NCBI GenBank assembly: GCA_023393635.1
Contig: JAEWKT010000004.1
Coordinates: 15,723-79,722, forward strand
Origin: Pseudomonadota bacterium
Lineage (GTDB): Bacteria; Pseudomonadota; Gammaproteobacteria; Pseudomonadales; Moraxellaceae
Reading direction: 5' to 3'
Length of the DNA: 64,000 nucleotides
Notes under the pieces: generated by a model
What the model was told of the DNA's origin: nothing
Seen by the model: only the letters and a program-made list of their open reading frames with translations
Database searches by the model: none
Translations under genes and position numbers: made by a program
Shown here: piece by piece, positions 34,120 through 42,893 of the stretch
How positions within the stretch are numbered: the stretch's first letter is position 1
How the letters are laid out: each line of letters starts with the position of its first letter

Positions 34120-34944
34120 ATGCCAATTCAAAAATGTAAACCAACGTCGCCAGGACGTCGCTTTGTAGAGAAAGTGGTTCATTCACATCTTTTCAAAGGT
34201 CGCCCTTTGGCTGCGTTGACAGAAAGTAAAAAAAGAACCGGTGGTCGTAATAACAATGGTCATATCACTACCCGTCATGTTGGCGGTGGTCATAAGCAGT
34301 TGTATCGCCTCATCGACTTCAAACGCAACAAAGATGGTATTCCAGCGACTGTTGAACGCATTGAATATGATCCTAACCGTACCGCGCACATCGCATTACT
34401 GAAATATGCTGATGGTGAGCGTCGCTATATCATTGCCCCTAAAGGCTTAAATGTGGGTGATAGCGTACAATCAGGTAATGATGCGCCGATCCGTACTGGT
34501 AACTGCTTACCATTGCGCAATATGCCGCTTGGTTCTACTTTGCATAATCTTGAGCTGAAAATTGGCAAGGGTGCGCAATTAGCACGTTCTGCTGGTACTT
34601 CTGTTCAGTTGCTGGGTCGTGACGGTAGCTACGCTATTGTTCGTTTGCGTTCTGGCGAAATGCGCAAAGTGCATGTCGAGTGTCGCGCAGTTCTGGGTGA
34701 AGTTTCTAACTCAGAAAACAACTTGCGTTCACTGGGTAAAGCAGGTGCGAGCCGCTGGCGTGGTGTTCGTCCTACCGTTCGCGGTATGGCAATGAACCCG
34801 GTTGACCATCCACATGGTGGTGGTGAAGGCCGCAACAAAGGTATGCACCCAGTAAGTCCTTGGGGTCAAAAATCCAAGGGTTATAAGACTCGTAGCAACA
34901 AGCGTACGACTAACATGATCGTTCGCGATCGTCGCGTCAAGTAA
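34120..34944 (+). CDS. rplB: 50S ribosomal protein L2
   Basis: 274 residues (family 273-276). Signatures are GRNNNGHITTRHVGGGHKQ, and the C-terminal block VRGMAMNPVDHPHGGGEGRN, which contains the conserved His important for peptidyl transfer and subunit joining. It sits 11 bp after rplW and 11 bp before rpsS. Confidence 0.99.
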   Translation: MPIQKCKPTSPGRRFVEKVVHSHLFKGRPLAALTESKKRTGGRNNNGHITTRHVGGGHKQLYRLIDFKRNKDGIPATVERIEYDPNRTAHIALLKYADGERRYIIAPKGLNVGDSVQSGNDAPIRTGNCLPLRNMPLGSTLHNLELKIGKGAQLARSAGTSVQLLGRDGSYAIVRLRSGEMRKVHVECRAVLGEVSNSENNLRSLGKAGASRWRGVRPTVRGMAMNPVDHPHGGGEGRNKGMHPVSPWGQKSKGYKTRSNKRTTNMIVRDRRVK

Positions 34945-34955
34945 GGAATTAGAAT

Positions 34956-35231
34956 ATGCCTCGTTCTCTGAAAAAAGGCCCGTTCGTCGATGCGCATTTG
35001 TTTGCCAAAGTCGAAGCTGCTGTCGCTGCCAACTCGCGCAAACCGATCAAAACCTGGTCACGTCGCTCGATGATTCTTCCGGACTTTGTTGGTTTAACCA
35101 TCTCTGTTCATAATGGTCGTAACCATGTTCCCGTCATTGTATCGGAGCACATGGTTGGTCATAAACTTGGTGAATTTGCGCCAACCCGTACCTATCGTGG
35201 CCACGGCGTTGACAAGAAATCCAAACGGTAA
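34956..35231 (+). CDS. rpsS: 30S ribosomal protein S19
   Basis: 91 residues beginning PRSLKKGPFVDAHL, with KTWSRRSMILPDFVG and LGEFAPTRTYRGH. S19 sits in the head of the small subunit near the A site. In the S10 operon, 9 bp before rplV. Confidence 0.98.
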   Translation: MPRSLKKGPFVDAHLFAKVEAAVAANSRKPIKTWSRRSMILPDFVGLTISVHNGRNHVPVIVSEHMVGHKLGEFAPTRTYRGHGVDKKSKR

Positions 35232-35240
35232 GGTGTCAAA

Positions 35241-35570
35241 ATGGAAGTAACTGCTAAATTACGCGGTGCGGCCATCTCGGCCCAAAAAGCACGTCTGGTC
35301 GTAGACCTAGTACGTGGCAAGCCGGTTGGACGCGCACTCGAGATTCTGTCTTTCAGCAATAAAAAAGCAGCTGTTTTAGTGAAAAAAGCACTAGAATCTG
35401 CTATTGCCAACGCAGAACACAACAATAGCTTGGATGTAGACGATCTTAAAGTATCTGCAATCTATGTAGATGAAGGCATTACCTTAAAACGTATTTCACC
35501 ACGTGCTAAAGGTCGTGCAGATCGTATCAGCAAGCGTACCTGTCACATCACCGTTAAGGTAGGGGTCTGA
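35241..35570 (+). CDS. rplV: 50S ribosomal protein L22
   Basis: 109 residues (family about 110). The hairpin loop lining the exit tunnel, target of macrolide-resistance changes, is present as ...ISPRAKGRADRISKRTCHITV. One base separates it from rpsC, so the two are translationally linked. Confidence 0.98.
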   Translation: MEVTAKLRGAAISAQKARLVVDLVRGKPVGRALEILSFSNKKAAVLVKKALESAIANAEHNNSLDVDDLKVSAIYVDEGITLKRISPRAKGRADRISKRTCHITVKVGV

Positions 35571-35571
35571 T

Positions 35572-36369
35572 ATGGGTCAGAAAGTTCATCCAATCGGCAT
35601 CCGCCTTGGTGTGGTTAAGCGTCACAACGCCAACTGGTATGCCAATCCAAAAAATTATGCTGAATACTTGCTAAAAGACATTCAGGTTCGTGATTTCTTG
35701 CGTAAGAAATTAAAATCTGCAATGGTCAGCAATATCTTGATCGAACGTCCTACTGGTGCTGCTAAAGTCATCATTAGTACTGCGCGTCCTGGTATTGTCA
35801 TTGGCAAAAAAGGCGAAGACATTGAAAAATTACAGCGTGAGCTGACCCAGATTATGGGCGTGCCAGCGCAAGTAAGCATCAATGAAATTGACAAGCCTGA
35901 TCTTGATGCCCGTCTGGTTGCTGAAAGCATTGCTTCACAACTGGAAAAACGTGTGATGTTCCGTCGTGCTATGAAGCGCGCTGTACAGAACTCTATGCGT
36001 GCTGGTGCAAAAGGGATCAAGGTCGAAGTATCTGGTCGTTTAGGTGGTGCTGAGATTGCCCGTACTGAATGGTATCGTGAAGGCCGTGTGCCATTGCATA
36101 CATTACGTGCTGACATTGACTATGCAACCATTCGCGCTGAGACCACCTATGGTACGATTGGCGTTAAAGTATGGATCTTCCGTGGTGAAATTCTGGGTGG
36201 TATGCGTCAAGTATTAAACCCTGCACCAGCTGAAGAACGTTCGCCTAAACGTCGTGGTGGTCGTGATGACCGTCGTAACGATGGCCGCAATGATGGTGAA
36301 AACCGTCGTGGTCGTGGTGAAGGCCGTGGTCGTCAAGCTGATCGCGCTGCCCAAGACAAGGGAGAATAA
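35572..36369 (+). CDS. rpsC: 30S ribosomal protein S3 with Arg/Gly/Asp-rich tail
   Basis: 265 residues; E. coli S3 has 233. The KH domain (ARPGIVIGKKGEDIEKL) and C-terminal domain (GRLGGAEIARTEWYREGRVPLHT) are normal. The extra length is a tail of about 45 residues after AEERSPK composed almost wholly of Arg, Gly, Asp and Asn. A tail of this kind is, from memory, also seen in Acinetobacter S3. S3 helps unwind mRNA at the entry channel, so a basic tail could touch mRNA. Three bases before rplP. Confidence 0.97.
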   Translation: MGQKVHPIGIRLGVVKRHNANWYANPKNYAEYLLKDIQVRDFLRKKLKSAMVSNILIERPTGAAKVIISTARPGIVIGKKGEDIEKLQRELTQIMGVPAQVSINEIDKPDLDARLVAESIASQLEKRVMFRRAMKRAVQNSMRAGAKGIKVEVSGRLGGAEIARTEWYREGRVPLHTLRADIDYATIRAETTYGTIGVKVWIFRGEILGGMRQVLNPAPAEERSPKRRGGRDDRRNDGRNDGENRRGRGEGRGRQADRAAQDKGE

Positions 36370-36372
36370 TCC

Positions 36373-36786
36373 ATGTTGCAACCAAAACGTACCAAATTCC
36401 GTAAGGTGCACAAAGGTCGTAACACTGGCCTTGCACATCGCGGAAGTACAGTCGCATTTGGTACGATTGCGCTAAAATCTATTGAGCGTGGTCGTATTAC
36501 TGCACGTCAAATTGAAGCAGCCCGTCGTGCCATTAACCGTCGCGTTAAGCGTGGTGGTAAAATCTGGATCCGTGTATTTCCAGACAAACCAATTACCCAA
36601 AAGCCACTTGAAGTGCGTATGGGTAAAGGTAAAGGTAGCGTGGAGTACTGGGTTGCTGAAATTCAGCCAGGTAAAATCCTGTACGAAATGGAAGGGGTTT
36701 CAGAAGAGTTAGCTCGTGAAGCGTTTACGCTTGCAGCGGCTAAACTTCCGTTCAAGACCGCTATTGTGATTCGGACGGTAATGTAA
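36373..36786 (+). CDS. rplP: 50S ribosomal protein L16
   Basis: 137 residues beginning MLQPKRTKFRKVHKGRN, with RRAINRRVKRGGKIWIRVFPDKP and KGKGSVEYWVA, all L16 signatures. It contacts the A-site tRNA elbow. Its stop codon TAA overlaps the rpmC ATG by one base. Confidence 0.98.
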   Translation: MLQPKRTKFRKVHKGRNTGLAHRGSTVAFGTIALKSIERGRITARQIEAARRAINRRVKRGGKIWIRVFPDKPITQKPLEVRMGKGKGSVEYWVAEIQPGKILYEMEGVSEELAREAFTLAAAKLPFKTAIVIRTVM

Positions 36787-36983
36787 TGAATACCAAAGAT
36801 TTACGTGAAAAATCGGTTGAAGAGTTGAATGCTGCACTTGATGAGCAACAACTAAATCAATTTCGCCTGCGTATGGCGAAAGCAACTGGCCAGCTGGGTA
36901 AAACTCACGAAGTGAAAACTACCCGCCGCGCTATTGCACGCATTAAAACTCTCCTCACCGACAAACAGGGGAACGGACAATGA
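36786..36983 (+). CDS. rpmC: 50S ribosomal protein L29
   Basis: 65 residues, two helices as in L29: KDLREKSVEELNAALDEQQLNQFRLRMA and TTRRAIARIKTLL. Near the tunnel exit, contacting L23. Overlaps rplP by one base and rpsQ by four. Confidence 0.97.
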   Translation: MNTKDLREKSVEELNAALDEQQLNQFRLRMAKATGQLGKTHEVKTTRRAIARIKTLLTDKQGNGQ

Positions 36984-37237
36984 GTGAACAAAATACTCAA
37001 CGTACGCTGACAGGCAAAGTAGTTAGTGACAAGATGGAGAAATCCATTGTTGTTCTGATTGAACGCAGTGTTCAGCATCCTGTGTACGGCAAAATGATGC
37101 GCCGTTCCACCAAGTTCCACGCCCATGATGAGAACAACGTAGCCAAAATTGGTGACGTTGTAACCATTAGAGAAAGCCGTCCTATTTCTAAAACCAAGTC
37201 TTGGACTTTGGTTGAAGTTGTAGAAACAGCTGGGTAA
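36980..37237 (+). CDS. rpsQ: 30S ribosomal protein S17
   Basis: 85 residues; the OB fold with LTGKVVSDKMEKSIVV and PVYGKMMRRSTKFHAHDE is that of S17. Last gene of the S10 operon; the 88-bp gap that follows holds a long inverted repeat before rplN. Confidence 0.97.
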   Translation: MSEQNTQRTLTGKVVSDKMEKSIVVLIERSVQHPVYGKMMRRSTKFHAHDENNVAKIGDVVTIRESRPISKTKSWTLVEVVETAG

Positions 37238-37251
37238 AACTAGTTCTTATT

Positions 37252-37306
37252 GCATCATCGGTTAAATTCGGGTAGCATTTGCGCCTTTCGAATTGACCGA
37301 TGATGC
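37252..37306 (+). other. Extended inverted repeat between rpsQ and rplN
   Basis: Eleven perfect base pairs (37252-37262 with 37296-37306) continue inward as a second 6-bp stem (37265-37270 with 37289-37294), giving about 17 pairs with an 18-nt loop. Only four Ts follow, so it is not a clear terminator. It marks the S10/spc boundary and ends 20 bp ahead of rplN. Confidence 0.7.
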
Positions 37307-37325
37307 TCGGTTTTGGAGTAGGGCA

Positions 37326-37694
37326 ATGATTCAGACCGAAACGATGCTCGACGTGGCAGACAACAGCGGCGCACGCCGTGTTCAGTGCATTAAAGTACTG
37401 GGCGGTTCGCATCGTCGTTACGCGTCCGTTGGCGACATTATCAAAGTGACCGTGAAGGAAGCAATTCCCCGTGGTCGCGTCAAGAAAGGCGATGTAATGA
37501 ACGCAGTTGTCGTTCGTACAAAATTCGGTATTCGCCGTCCAGATGGATCTCTGATCCGTTTTGACGATAACGCTGCGGTGTTGTTAAACAACAACAAAGC
37601 GCCGATTGCCACCCGCATTTTCGGGCCAGTGACCCGTGAACTACGTACAGAACAGTTCATGAAAATTATTTCACTGGCACCAGAAGTTCTGTAA
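37326..37694 (+). CDS. rplN: 50S ribosomal protein L14
   Basis: 122 residues, exactly the family length, starting MIQTETMLDVADNSGARRVQCIKVLGG. The Met at 37326 is used, with GGAG upstream; the frame is open further upstream, through the right arm of the inverted repeat, but that is not L14. First gene of the spc operon. L14 forms bridges to the small subunit. Confidence 0.98.
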   Translation: MIQTETMLDVADNSGARRVQCIKVLGGSHRRYASVGDIIKVTVKEAIPRGRVKKGDVMNAVVVRTKFGIRRPDGSLIRFDDNAAVLLNNNKAPIATRIFGPVTRELRTEQFMKIISLAPEVL

Positions 37695-37703
37695 GAGGCA
37701 GTC

Positions 37704-38024
37704 ATGGCGAAGATCAAAAAAGGCGATCAAATCATCGTGATCGCAGGTAAAGAAAAAGGCAAACAGGGTACTGTGTTGTCTGTAACAGGTGACCGCGTTA
37801 AGGTGGAAGGCCTTAACCTGGTTAAGAAGCACAAAAAAGCAAACCAAGCGACTGGTGCCGAAGGTGGCATTATCACTCAGGAAGCTGCGCTTCATATTTC
37901 CAACGTGGCGATTTTTAACGCTACAACCCAAAAGGCTGACCGTGTTGGTTACCAGGTTGATGAAGACGGCGTTAAAACCCGTGTTTATAAATCAAATGGT
38001 GAATCAGTGGCGGCAGCAAAGTAA
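37704..38024 (+). CDS. rplX: 50S ribosomal protein L24
   Basis: 106 residues with the KOW motif (KKGDQIIVIAGKEKGKQGTVLSV). One of the two assembly-initiating proteins of the large subunit. Nine bp after rplN and 14 bp before rplE. Confidence 0.97.
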   Translation: MAKIKKGDQIIVIAGKEKGKQGTVLSVTGDRVKVEGLNLVKKHKKANQATGAEGGIITQEAALHISNVAIFNATTQKADRVGYQVDEDGVKTRVYKSNGESVAAAK

Positions 38025-38038
38025 TAGGTTGACCGGCA

Positions 38039-38575
38039 ATGGCCAGACTCAAAACACGTTATAACGAAGAACTTAAAGCCCAGTTGCAAGAGCAATTAGG
38101 CTTAAAGAATGTGATGGAAATTCCTCGCATTACTAAAATCACCCTGAACATGGGTGTTGGTGGTGCCTCTGCTGACAAGAAATTGTTAGAAGGTGCTGTT
38201 GCAGATATGCAGTTAATTGCTGGTCAAAAGCCTGTCGTTACGCATGCACGCAACTCCATTGCGGGTTTTAAAATCCGTGAAGGTTGGCCAATTGGCTGTA
38301 AGGTAACTTTACGTGGCGATCAAATGTATGAATTTCTTGATCGTTTAATTGCGATTGCAATTCCACGTATTCGTGACTTCCGCGGTTTTTCTGCCAAGTC
38401 TTTTGATGGTCGCGGAAACTACTCAATGGGTCTAAAGGAACAGATCGTGTTCCCCGAAATTGAGTTTGATAAAATTGATCGTATTCGTGGTATGGATATT
38501 ACCATTACTACGACTGCCCGCACCGATGACGAAGGCCGTGCACTATTACGTGCGTTTGGCTTCCCGTTTAAATAA
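38039..38575 (+). CDS. rplE: 50S ribosomal protein L5
   Basis: 178 residues (family about 179). Signatures: PRITKITLNMGVG, ARNSIAGFKIREGWPIGCKVTLRG, and the C-terminal MDITITTTARTDDEGRALL. Binds 5S rRNA and the P-site tRNA. Nine bp before rpsN. Confidence 0.98.
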   Translation: MARLKTRYNEELKAQLQEQLGLKNVMEIPRITKITLNMGVGGASADKKLLEGAVADMQLIAGQKPVVTHARNSIAGFKIREGWPIGCKVTLRGDQMYEFLDRLIAIAIPRIRDFRGFSAKSFDGRGNYSMGLKEQIVFPEIEFDKIDRIRGMDITITTTARTDDEGRALLRAFGFPFK

Positions 38576-38584
38576 GAGGTCATT

Positions 38585-38890
38585 ATGGCTAAGAAAAGCA
38601 TGATTAATCGCGAATTAAAGCGCGAAAAAACAGTTGCTAAATATGCAGCAAAGCGTGCGGAGCTAAAAGCAGTAATTGCTAGTGGCAGCGCAAGTGATGA
38701 AGAGCGTATGGATGCAACCTTAAAATTGCAAGCGCTACCACGCAATGCATCTCCTGTACGTCTGCGCAACCGTTGCGGTTTAACAGGTCGTCCACATGGC
38801 TATTTCCGTAAGTTCGGCTTAAGCCGTAACATGGTACGTTTAATGGTTATGCAAGGTGATGCACCTGGTGTAGTTAAGGCAAGTTGGTAA
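38585..38890 (+). CDS. rpsN: 30S ribosomal protein S14 (zinc-free form)
   Basis: 101 residues, the long S14 type without the CxxC pairs of the zinc form (only one Cys). The C-terminal block RNRCGLTGRPHGYFRKFGLSRNMVR is characteristic. The cluster therefore uses zinc-free S14 but zinc-binding L36. Confidence 0.97.
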   Translation: MAKKSMINRELKREKTVAKYAAKRAELKAVIASGSASDEERMDATLKLQALPRNASPVRLRNRCGLTGRPHGYFRKFGLSRNMVRLMVMQGDAPGVVKASW

Positions 38891-38902
38891 GGAGCAGATC
38901 GC

Positions 38903-39298
38903 ATGAGTATGCAAGATACCGTTGCCGACATGTTAACCCGTGTTCGTAACGCACAAATGGCAAAGAAAGCAACTGTTTCTATGCCACAATCAAAATTGAA
39001 GCAAGCTATTGCTGGCGTGCTTCAATCTGAAGGTTATATTGCTGATGTTGAAGTTGCTGAGAATGATGGCAAACCAACATTAACGTTGACCTTAAAATAC
39101 TTTGAAGGCAAACCAGTTATTGAAACCGTAAAACGCGTGAGCCGTCCAGGTTTACGTCAATATCGCGGCAAAAATGACTTACCTCGCGTTAAGCAAGGTT
39201 TAGGTGTGGCTATTGTTTCAACAAGTAAAGGCATCATGACCGACCGCGCTGCACGAGTTGCTGGCGTTGGTGGCGAAGTGATTGCTTTTGTTTCCTAA
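38903..39298 (+). CDS. rpsH: 30S ribosomal protein S8
   Basis: 131 residues (family 130), with DTVADMLTRVRNAQMAKK and GLGVAIVSTSKGIMTDRAAR. In E. coli S8 represses the spc operon by binding the rplE region of the mRNA; no attempt was made to find that site here. Confidence 0.98.
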   Translation: MSMQDTVADMLTRVRNAQMAKKATVSMPQSKLKQAIAGVLQSEGYIADVEVAENDGKPTLTLTLKYFEGKPVIETVKRVSRPGLRQYRGKNDLPRVKQGLGVAIVSTSKGIMTDRAARVAGVGGEVIAFVS

Positions 39299-39311
39299 TA
39301 GGTGATTCCTC

Positions 39312-39845
39312 ATGTCTCGTGTGGCTAAAGCCCCGGTTACTGTGCCTTCAGGCGTAACAGTAACCCAGAACGGCCCGCAGGTCGAAGTGAAAGGCAGTAA
39401 AGGTACACTGGCTTTCAACCTGCATGCGCTGGTCGAGCTAAAACAGGAAGACGGTCAAATACTGATTGCACCAGTGACTTCTAATCAAGAAGGCTGGATG
39501 CAGGCAGGTACCGCTCGCTCCTTATTAAATAATTTAGTGACTGGTGTTAGCAGCGGTTTTGAACGCCGTTTGCAATTGGTTGGTGTTGGTTATAAAGCAA
39601 CAGTTAAGGGTGATGTTATTAACCTGAACCTGGGCTTTTCTCACCCAATCGATTTTCAGTTGCCAGAAGGTGTTACTGCTGAAACGCCTACGCCAACTGA
39701 AATCCTGCTAAAATCAATTGATAAGCAGGCACTGGGTCAAGTAGCTGCTAACATCCGTGGTTATCGTCCGCCAGAGCCTTATAAAGGTAAAGGTGTTCGT
39801 TATTCGGATGAAGTTATCCTTCGTAAAGAAGCTAAGAAGAAATAA
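39312..39845 (+). CDS. rplF: 50S ribosomal protein L6
   Basis: 177 residues, two similar domains as in L6, with the C-terminal signature EPYKGKGVRYSDEVILRKE. Sits near the factor-binding site. Thirteen bp after rpsH. Confidence 0.98.
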   Translation: MSRVAKAPVTVPSGVTVTQNGPQVEVKGSKGTLAFNLHALVELKQEDGQILIAPVTSNQEGWMQAGTARSLLNNLVTGVSSGFERRLQLVGVGYKATVKGDVINLNLGFSHPIDFQLPEGVTAETPTPTEILLKSIDKQALGQVAANIRGYRPPEPYKGKGVRYSDEVILRKEAKKK

Positions 39846-39860
39846 GGCGCGAGGTTCTAT

Positions 39861-40211
39861 ATGAACGACAAGAAACAATCCCGTTTGCGTCGTGCCAAGA
39901 GCACACGCTTGCACATTCGTGCGCTGGGTGTAACTCGTCTGTGTGTTAACCGCACACCGCGTCACATCTACGCTCAAATCATTTCCCCAGAAGGCGGCCA
40001 GGTATTAGCACAAGCTTCTACTTTGGATGCGCAACTACGTTCTGGTGCAACTGGTAACATTGATGCAGCCAGCAAAGTGGGTGCTTTAATCGCTGAGCGC
40101 GCTAAAGCGGCTGGCATTACCAAAGTGGCATTCGACCGTTCTGGATTTAAATATCATGGTCGCATCAAAGCCTTGGCTGATGCCGCACGTGAAGGCGGAC
40201 TGGAGTTTTAA
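39861..40211 (+). CDS. rplR: 50S ribosomal protein L18
   Basis: 116 residues with RLRRAKSTRLHIRALGVTRL, basic N-terminus for 5S rRNA binding, and the C-terminal FDRSGFKYHGRIKALADAAREGGLEF. Two bases before rpsE. Confidence 0.98.
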   Translation: MNDKKQSRLRRAKSTRLHIRALGVTRLCVNRTPRHIYAQIISPEGGQVLAQASTLDAQLRSGATGNIDAASKVGALIAERAKAAGITKVAFDRSGFKYHGRIKALADAAREGGLEF

Positions 40212-40213
40212 TC

Positions 40214-40711
40214 ATGGCAAAAGTTGAACAAAACGAAGGCTTTGTTGAAAGACTGGTCGCTGTTGATCGCGTAGCAAAAGTTGTTAAGGGTGGTCGTATT
40301 TTCTCTTTCACCGCCTTAACTGTAGTGGGTGATGGCAACGGCCGTATCGGTTTTGGTCGTGGTAAAGCGCGTGAAGTGCCTGCTGCGATTCAAAAAGCAT
40401 TAGAAGCTGCGCGTCGTAATATGATTAGCGTAGACCTAAAAGGCACGACCTTACAACACTCAGTACACTCCAAGCATGGTGCTAGCCGTATTTACATGCA
40501 GCCTGCTTCTGAAGGTACTGGTGTAATTGCTGGTGGTGCAATGCGTGCCGTACTAGAAGTTGCTGGTGTACAAAACGTATTGGCAAAATGCTACGGTTCT
40601 ACCAATGCTACCAACGTGGTGTATGCAACGTTCAATGGTCTTAAAAACATGACCTCTCCTGAACAAGTTGCTGCAAAACGTGGTAAGACTGTCGAAGATA
40701 TTCAAGGGTAA
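40214..40711 (+). CDS. rpsE: 30S ribosomal protein S5
   Basis: 165 residues (family about 166). KVVKGGRIFSFTALTVVGDGNGRIGFGRGKAREVP is the double-stranded-RNA-binding domain where fidelity and spectinomycin-resistance changes fall; the loop appears wild-type in length. Six bp before rpmD. Confidence 0.98.
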   Translation: MAKVEQNEGFVERLVAVDRVAKVVKGGRIFSFTALTVVGDGNGRIGFGRGKAREVPAAIQKALEAARRNMISVDLKGTTLQHSVHSKHGASRIYMQPASEGTGVIAGGAMRAVLEVAGVQNVLAKCYGSTNATNVVYATFNGLKNMTSPEQVAAKRGKTVEDIQG

Positions 40712-40717
40712 TTTGAC

Positions 40718-40915
40718 ATGAAAACAATCAAGGTTACCCAGATCAAATCCGCCGCGCATCGCTTGAAAAATCATAAGCTATGTTTGCAGGGTTTAGGTCT
40801 GCGTCGCATTGGTCATACTGTTGAAGTGATTGATACTCCTTCAAACCGTGGCATGATCAATAAAGTATACTATATGGTAAGCGTTGAGCCAGTTGATAAT
40901 GGAGTGCAGCCATGA
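40718..40915 (+). CDS. rpmD: 50S ribosomal protein L30
   Basis: 65 residues, a few more than the 59 of E. coli, with IKVTQIKSAAHRLKNHKLCLQGLGLRRIGHTVEV typical of L30. Ends in an ATGA overlap with rplO. Confidence 0.96.
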   Translation: MKTIKVTQIKSAAHRLKNHKLCLQGLGLRRIGHTVEVIDTPSNRGMINKVYYMVSVEPVDNGVQP

Positions 40916-41352
40916 CTTTACGTTTAAATGAGCTGGCACCTGCTGAAGGCGCAAAGCATGCACCTCATCGCGCAGGTCGCGGTATTGGTTCTGGCTTGGG
41001 TAAAACTGGCGGTCGTGGTGTAAAAGGTCAAACTTCACGTAGTGGCGGTGGTATCCGTGCTGGGTTTGAAGGCGGCCAAATGCCAATCTATCGTCGTTTG
41101 CCTAAGTTTGGTTTTACCAGTCAGTTGGCACTAAAAACTGCTGAAGTTCGCTTATCTGAGCTGAACAAAGTAGAAGGTGATATTGTTAGCCTGGAAACTT
41201 TAAAAGCAGCAAACGTAGTACGTGGCGATAAAACCCGTGCGCGTATTGTGTTGTCTGGTGAAGTTAGCCGTGTATTTACCGTACAGGGTGTTGCTCTGAC
41301 CAAAGGTGCTAAAGCTGCGATTGAAGCGGCTGGCGGCAAGGTTGAGGAGTAA
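40912..41352 (+). CDS. rplO: 50S ribosomal protein L15
   Basis: 146 residues. The Gly/Arg-rich N-terminal region (GRGIGSGLGKTGGRGVKGQTSRSGGG, split by Ser/Lys) and GFEGGQMPIYRRLPKFGF are diagnostic. Late-assembly protein. Five bp before secY. Confidence 0.98.
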   Translation: MTLRLNELAPAEGAKHAPHRAGRGIGSGLGKTGGRGVKGQTSRSGGGIRAGFEGGQMPIYRRLPKFGFTSQLALKTAEVRLSELNKVEGDIVSLETLKAANVVRGDKTRARIVLSGEVSRVFTVQGVALTKGAKAAIEAAGGKVEE

Positions 41353-41357
41353 ACTCC

Positions 41358-42722
41358 GTGGCGATGCCTCCAAACTCAACGATTGATACTGTCCAACGGG
41401 CAATAAAAGGTCCTGCATTTCATCAGAAATATCAGGAAATCATTCAGCGAATGCTTTTTTTGCTTGGTGCCTTATTAGTGTTCCGTTTGGGTGCGCATAT
41501 TCCAGTTCCTGGTATTAACCCAGAACGTCTGGCCCAGTTGTTTGAGCAAAACAAAGATACTATCTTAAGTTTGTTCAATATGTTTTCGGGTGGTGCCCTA
41601 GAGCGCATGTCGATACTTGCGCTGGGCATCATGCCTTATATTTCTGCATCGATCATTGTTCAATTAATGGCTACTGTGGTGCCATCACTTGAAGCCTTGA
41701 AAAAAGAAGGTGAAGCAGGAAAACGTAAAATCAATCAGTACACTAGGCAAGGAACGCTGTTTCTTGGTCTGGTTCAGGCGATTGGTATGTGTGCGGGTCT
41801 ACAAAGTCAGGGGATTACCCTGACCACAGGCCTAAGCTTTTATGTTCCTGCGGTCACTTCTTTAGTGGCTGGTACTATGTTCCTAATGTGGCTGGGTGAG
41901 CAAATCACTGAGCGCGGCATTGGGAATGGTATCTCCATGATCATTTTTGCAGGGATTGTGGCGGGGATGCCTGGTTTAATATTGCAATCATTTGAATCTA
42001 TTCAACAAGGGCAGAGCAATTTAATTAGCATGCTATTGTTGGGTATTTTAAGTCTTGCAGTGGTGGCTGCTGTGGTGTATATCGAAAAAGCACAGCGTCG
42101 CATACCAGTAAACTATGCCCAGAAGCAGCAGGGTCGCAAGGTATTTACTGCACAGCAGTCGCATTTGCCATTAAAAATTAATATGGCTGGTGTGATTCCC
42201 GCGATTTTTGCCAGCTCACTCTTGTTGTTTCCAGCGAGTCTGGGACAATGGGTGGGTAGTGCAGATCCTAATGCTGGTTTTATCAAGCGTTTCTTGCAAG
42301 ATATGGCATTGGTGTTATCGCCTGGTCAACCGTTATACCTTGTACTGTTCGGTAGCTTGATTATCTTCTTTTGCTACTTTTATACCGCACTGGTGTTTAG
42401 TCCAAAAGAAGTATCAGAAAATTTAAAACGTAGCGGTGCTTATGTACCTGGTATTCGTCCAGGCGATCAAACAGCCCGTTATTTAGACCATATTCTTAAT
42501 CGATTGACTTTTATTGGGGCAATCTACATTACCGTGGTGTGTTTAATGCCAATGGTATTACAAAGTGCATTTGGCGTGCCTTTCCATTTAGGTGGTACCT
42601 CTTTGCTCATTGTTGTAGTTGTCGTGATGGACTTTATGGCGCAGTTACAGGCTCATTTAACCTCACATCAATACGAAAATCAGTCCTTGATGAAAAAGTC
42701 ACCTACGTTGTCAAATAAGTAG
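41358..42722 (+). CDS. secY: Protein translocase subunit SecY
   Basis: 454 residues with ten membrane helices; the central pore of the Sec translocon. Visible marks include the lateral-gate and plug region FNMFSGGALERMSILALGIMPYISASI, and the cytoplasmic loops RRIPVNYAQ and RSGAYVPGIRPG that bind SecA and the ribosome. The start is GTG at 41358, eight bases after AGGAG; the ATG at 41364 is too far from that site. It overlaps no gene and is followed by rpmJ after 30 bp. Confidence 0.97.
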   Translation: MAMPPNSTIDTVQRAIKGPAFHQKYQEIIQRMLFLLGALLVFRLGAHIPVPGINPERLAQLFEQNKDTILSLFNMFSGGALERMSILALGIMPYISASIIVQLMATVVPSLEALKKEGEAGKRKINQYTRQGTLFLGLVQAIGMCAGLQSQGITLTTGLSFYVPAVTSLVAGTMFLMWLGEQITERGIGNGISMIIFAGIVAGMPGLILQSFESIQQGQSNLISMLLLGILSLAVVAAVVYIEKAQRRIPVNYAQKQQGRKVFTAQQSHLPLKINMAGVIPAIFASSLLLFPASLGQWVGSADPNAGFIKRFLQDMALVLSPGQPLYLVLFGSLIIFFCYFYTALVFSPKEVSENLKRSGAYVPGIRPGDQTARYLDHILNRLTFIGAIYITVVCLMPMVLQSAFGVPFHLGGTSLLIVVVVVMDFMAQLQAHLTSHQYENQSLMKKSPTLSNK

Positions 42723-42752
42723 TTGGCAGATTTAGCCTGAAGGTTGTTTATC

Positions 42753-42869
42753 ATGAAAGTTCAAGCTTCTGTTAAAAAGATTTGCGGTAGCTGTAAAGTG
42801 ATCCGCCGTAATGGGGTAATTCGCGTAATTTGTAGCGCAGAACCTCGCCACAAGCAACGTCAAGGATAG
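42753..42869 (+). CDS. rpmJ: 50S ribosomal protein L36 (zinc-binding form)
   Basis: A 38-residue protein beginning [19 protein letters not shown]. The zinc ligands Cys11, Cys14, Cys27 and His33 are all present. It closes the spc operon after secY; the alpha operon promoter follows in the next 113 bp. Confidence 0.95.
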
Positions 42870-42893
42870 TTTAGCAATAAACTAACTTGGCTG

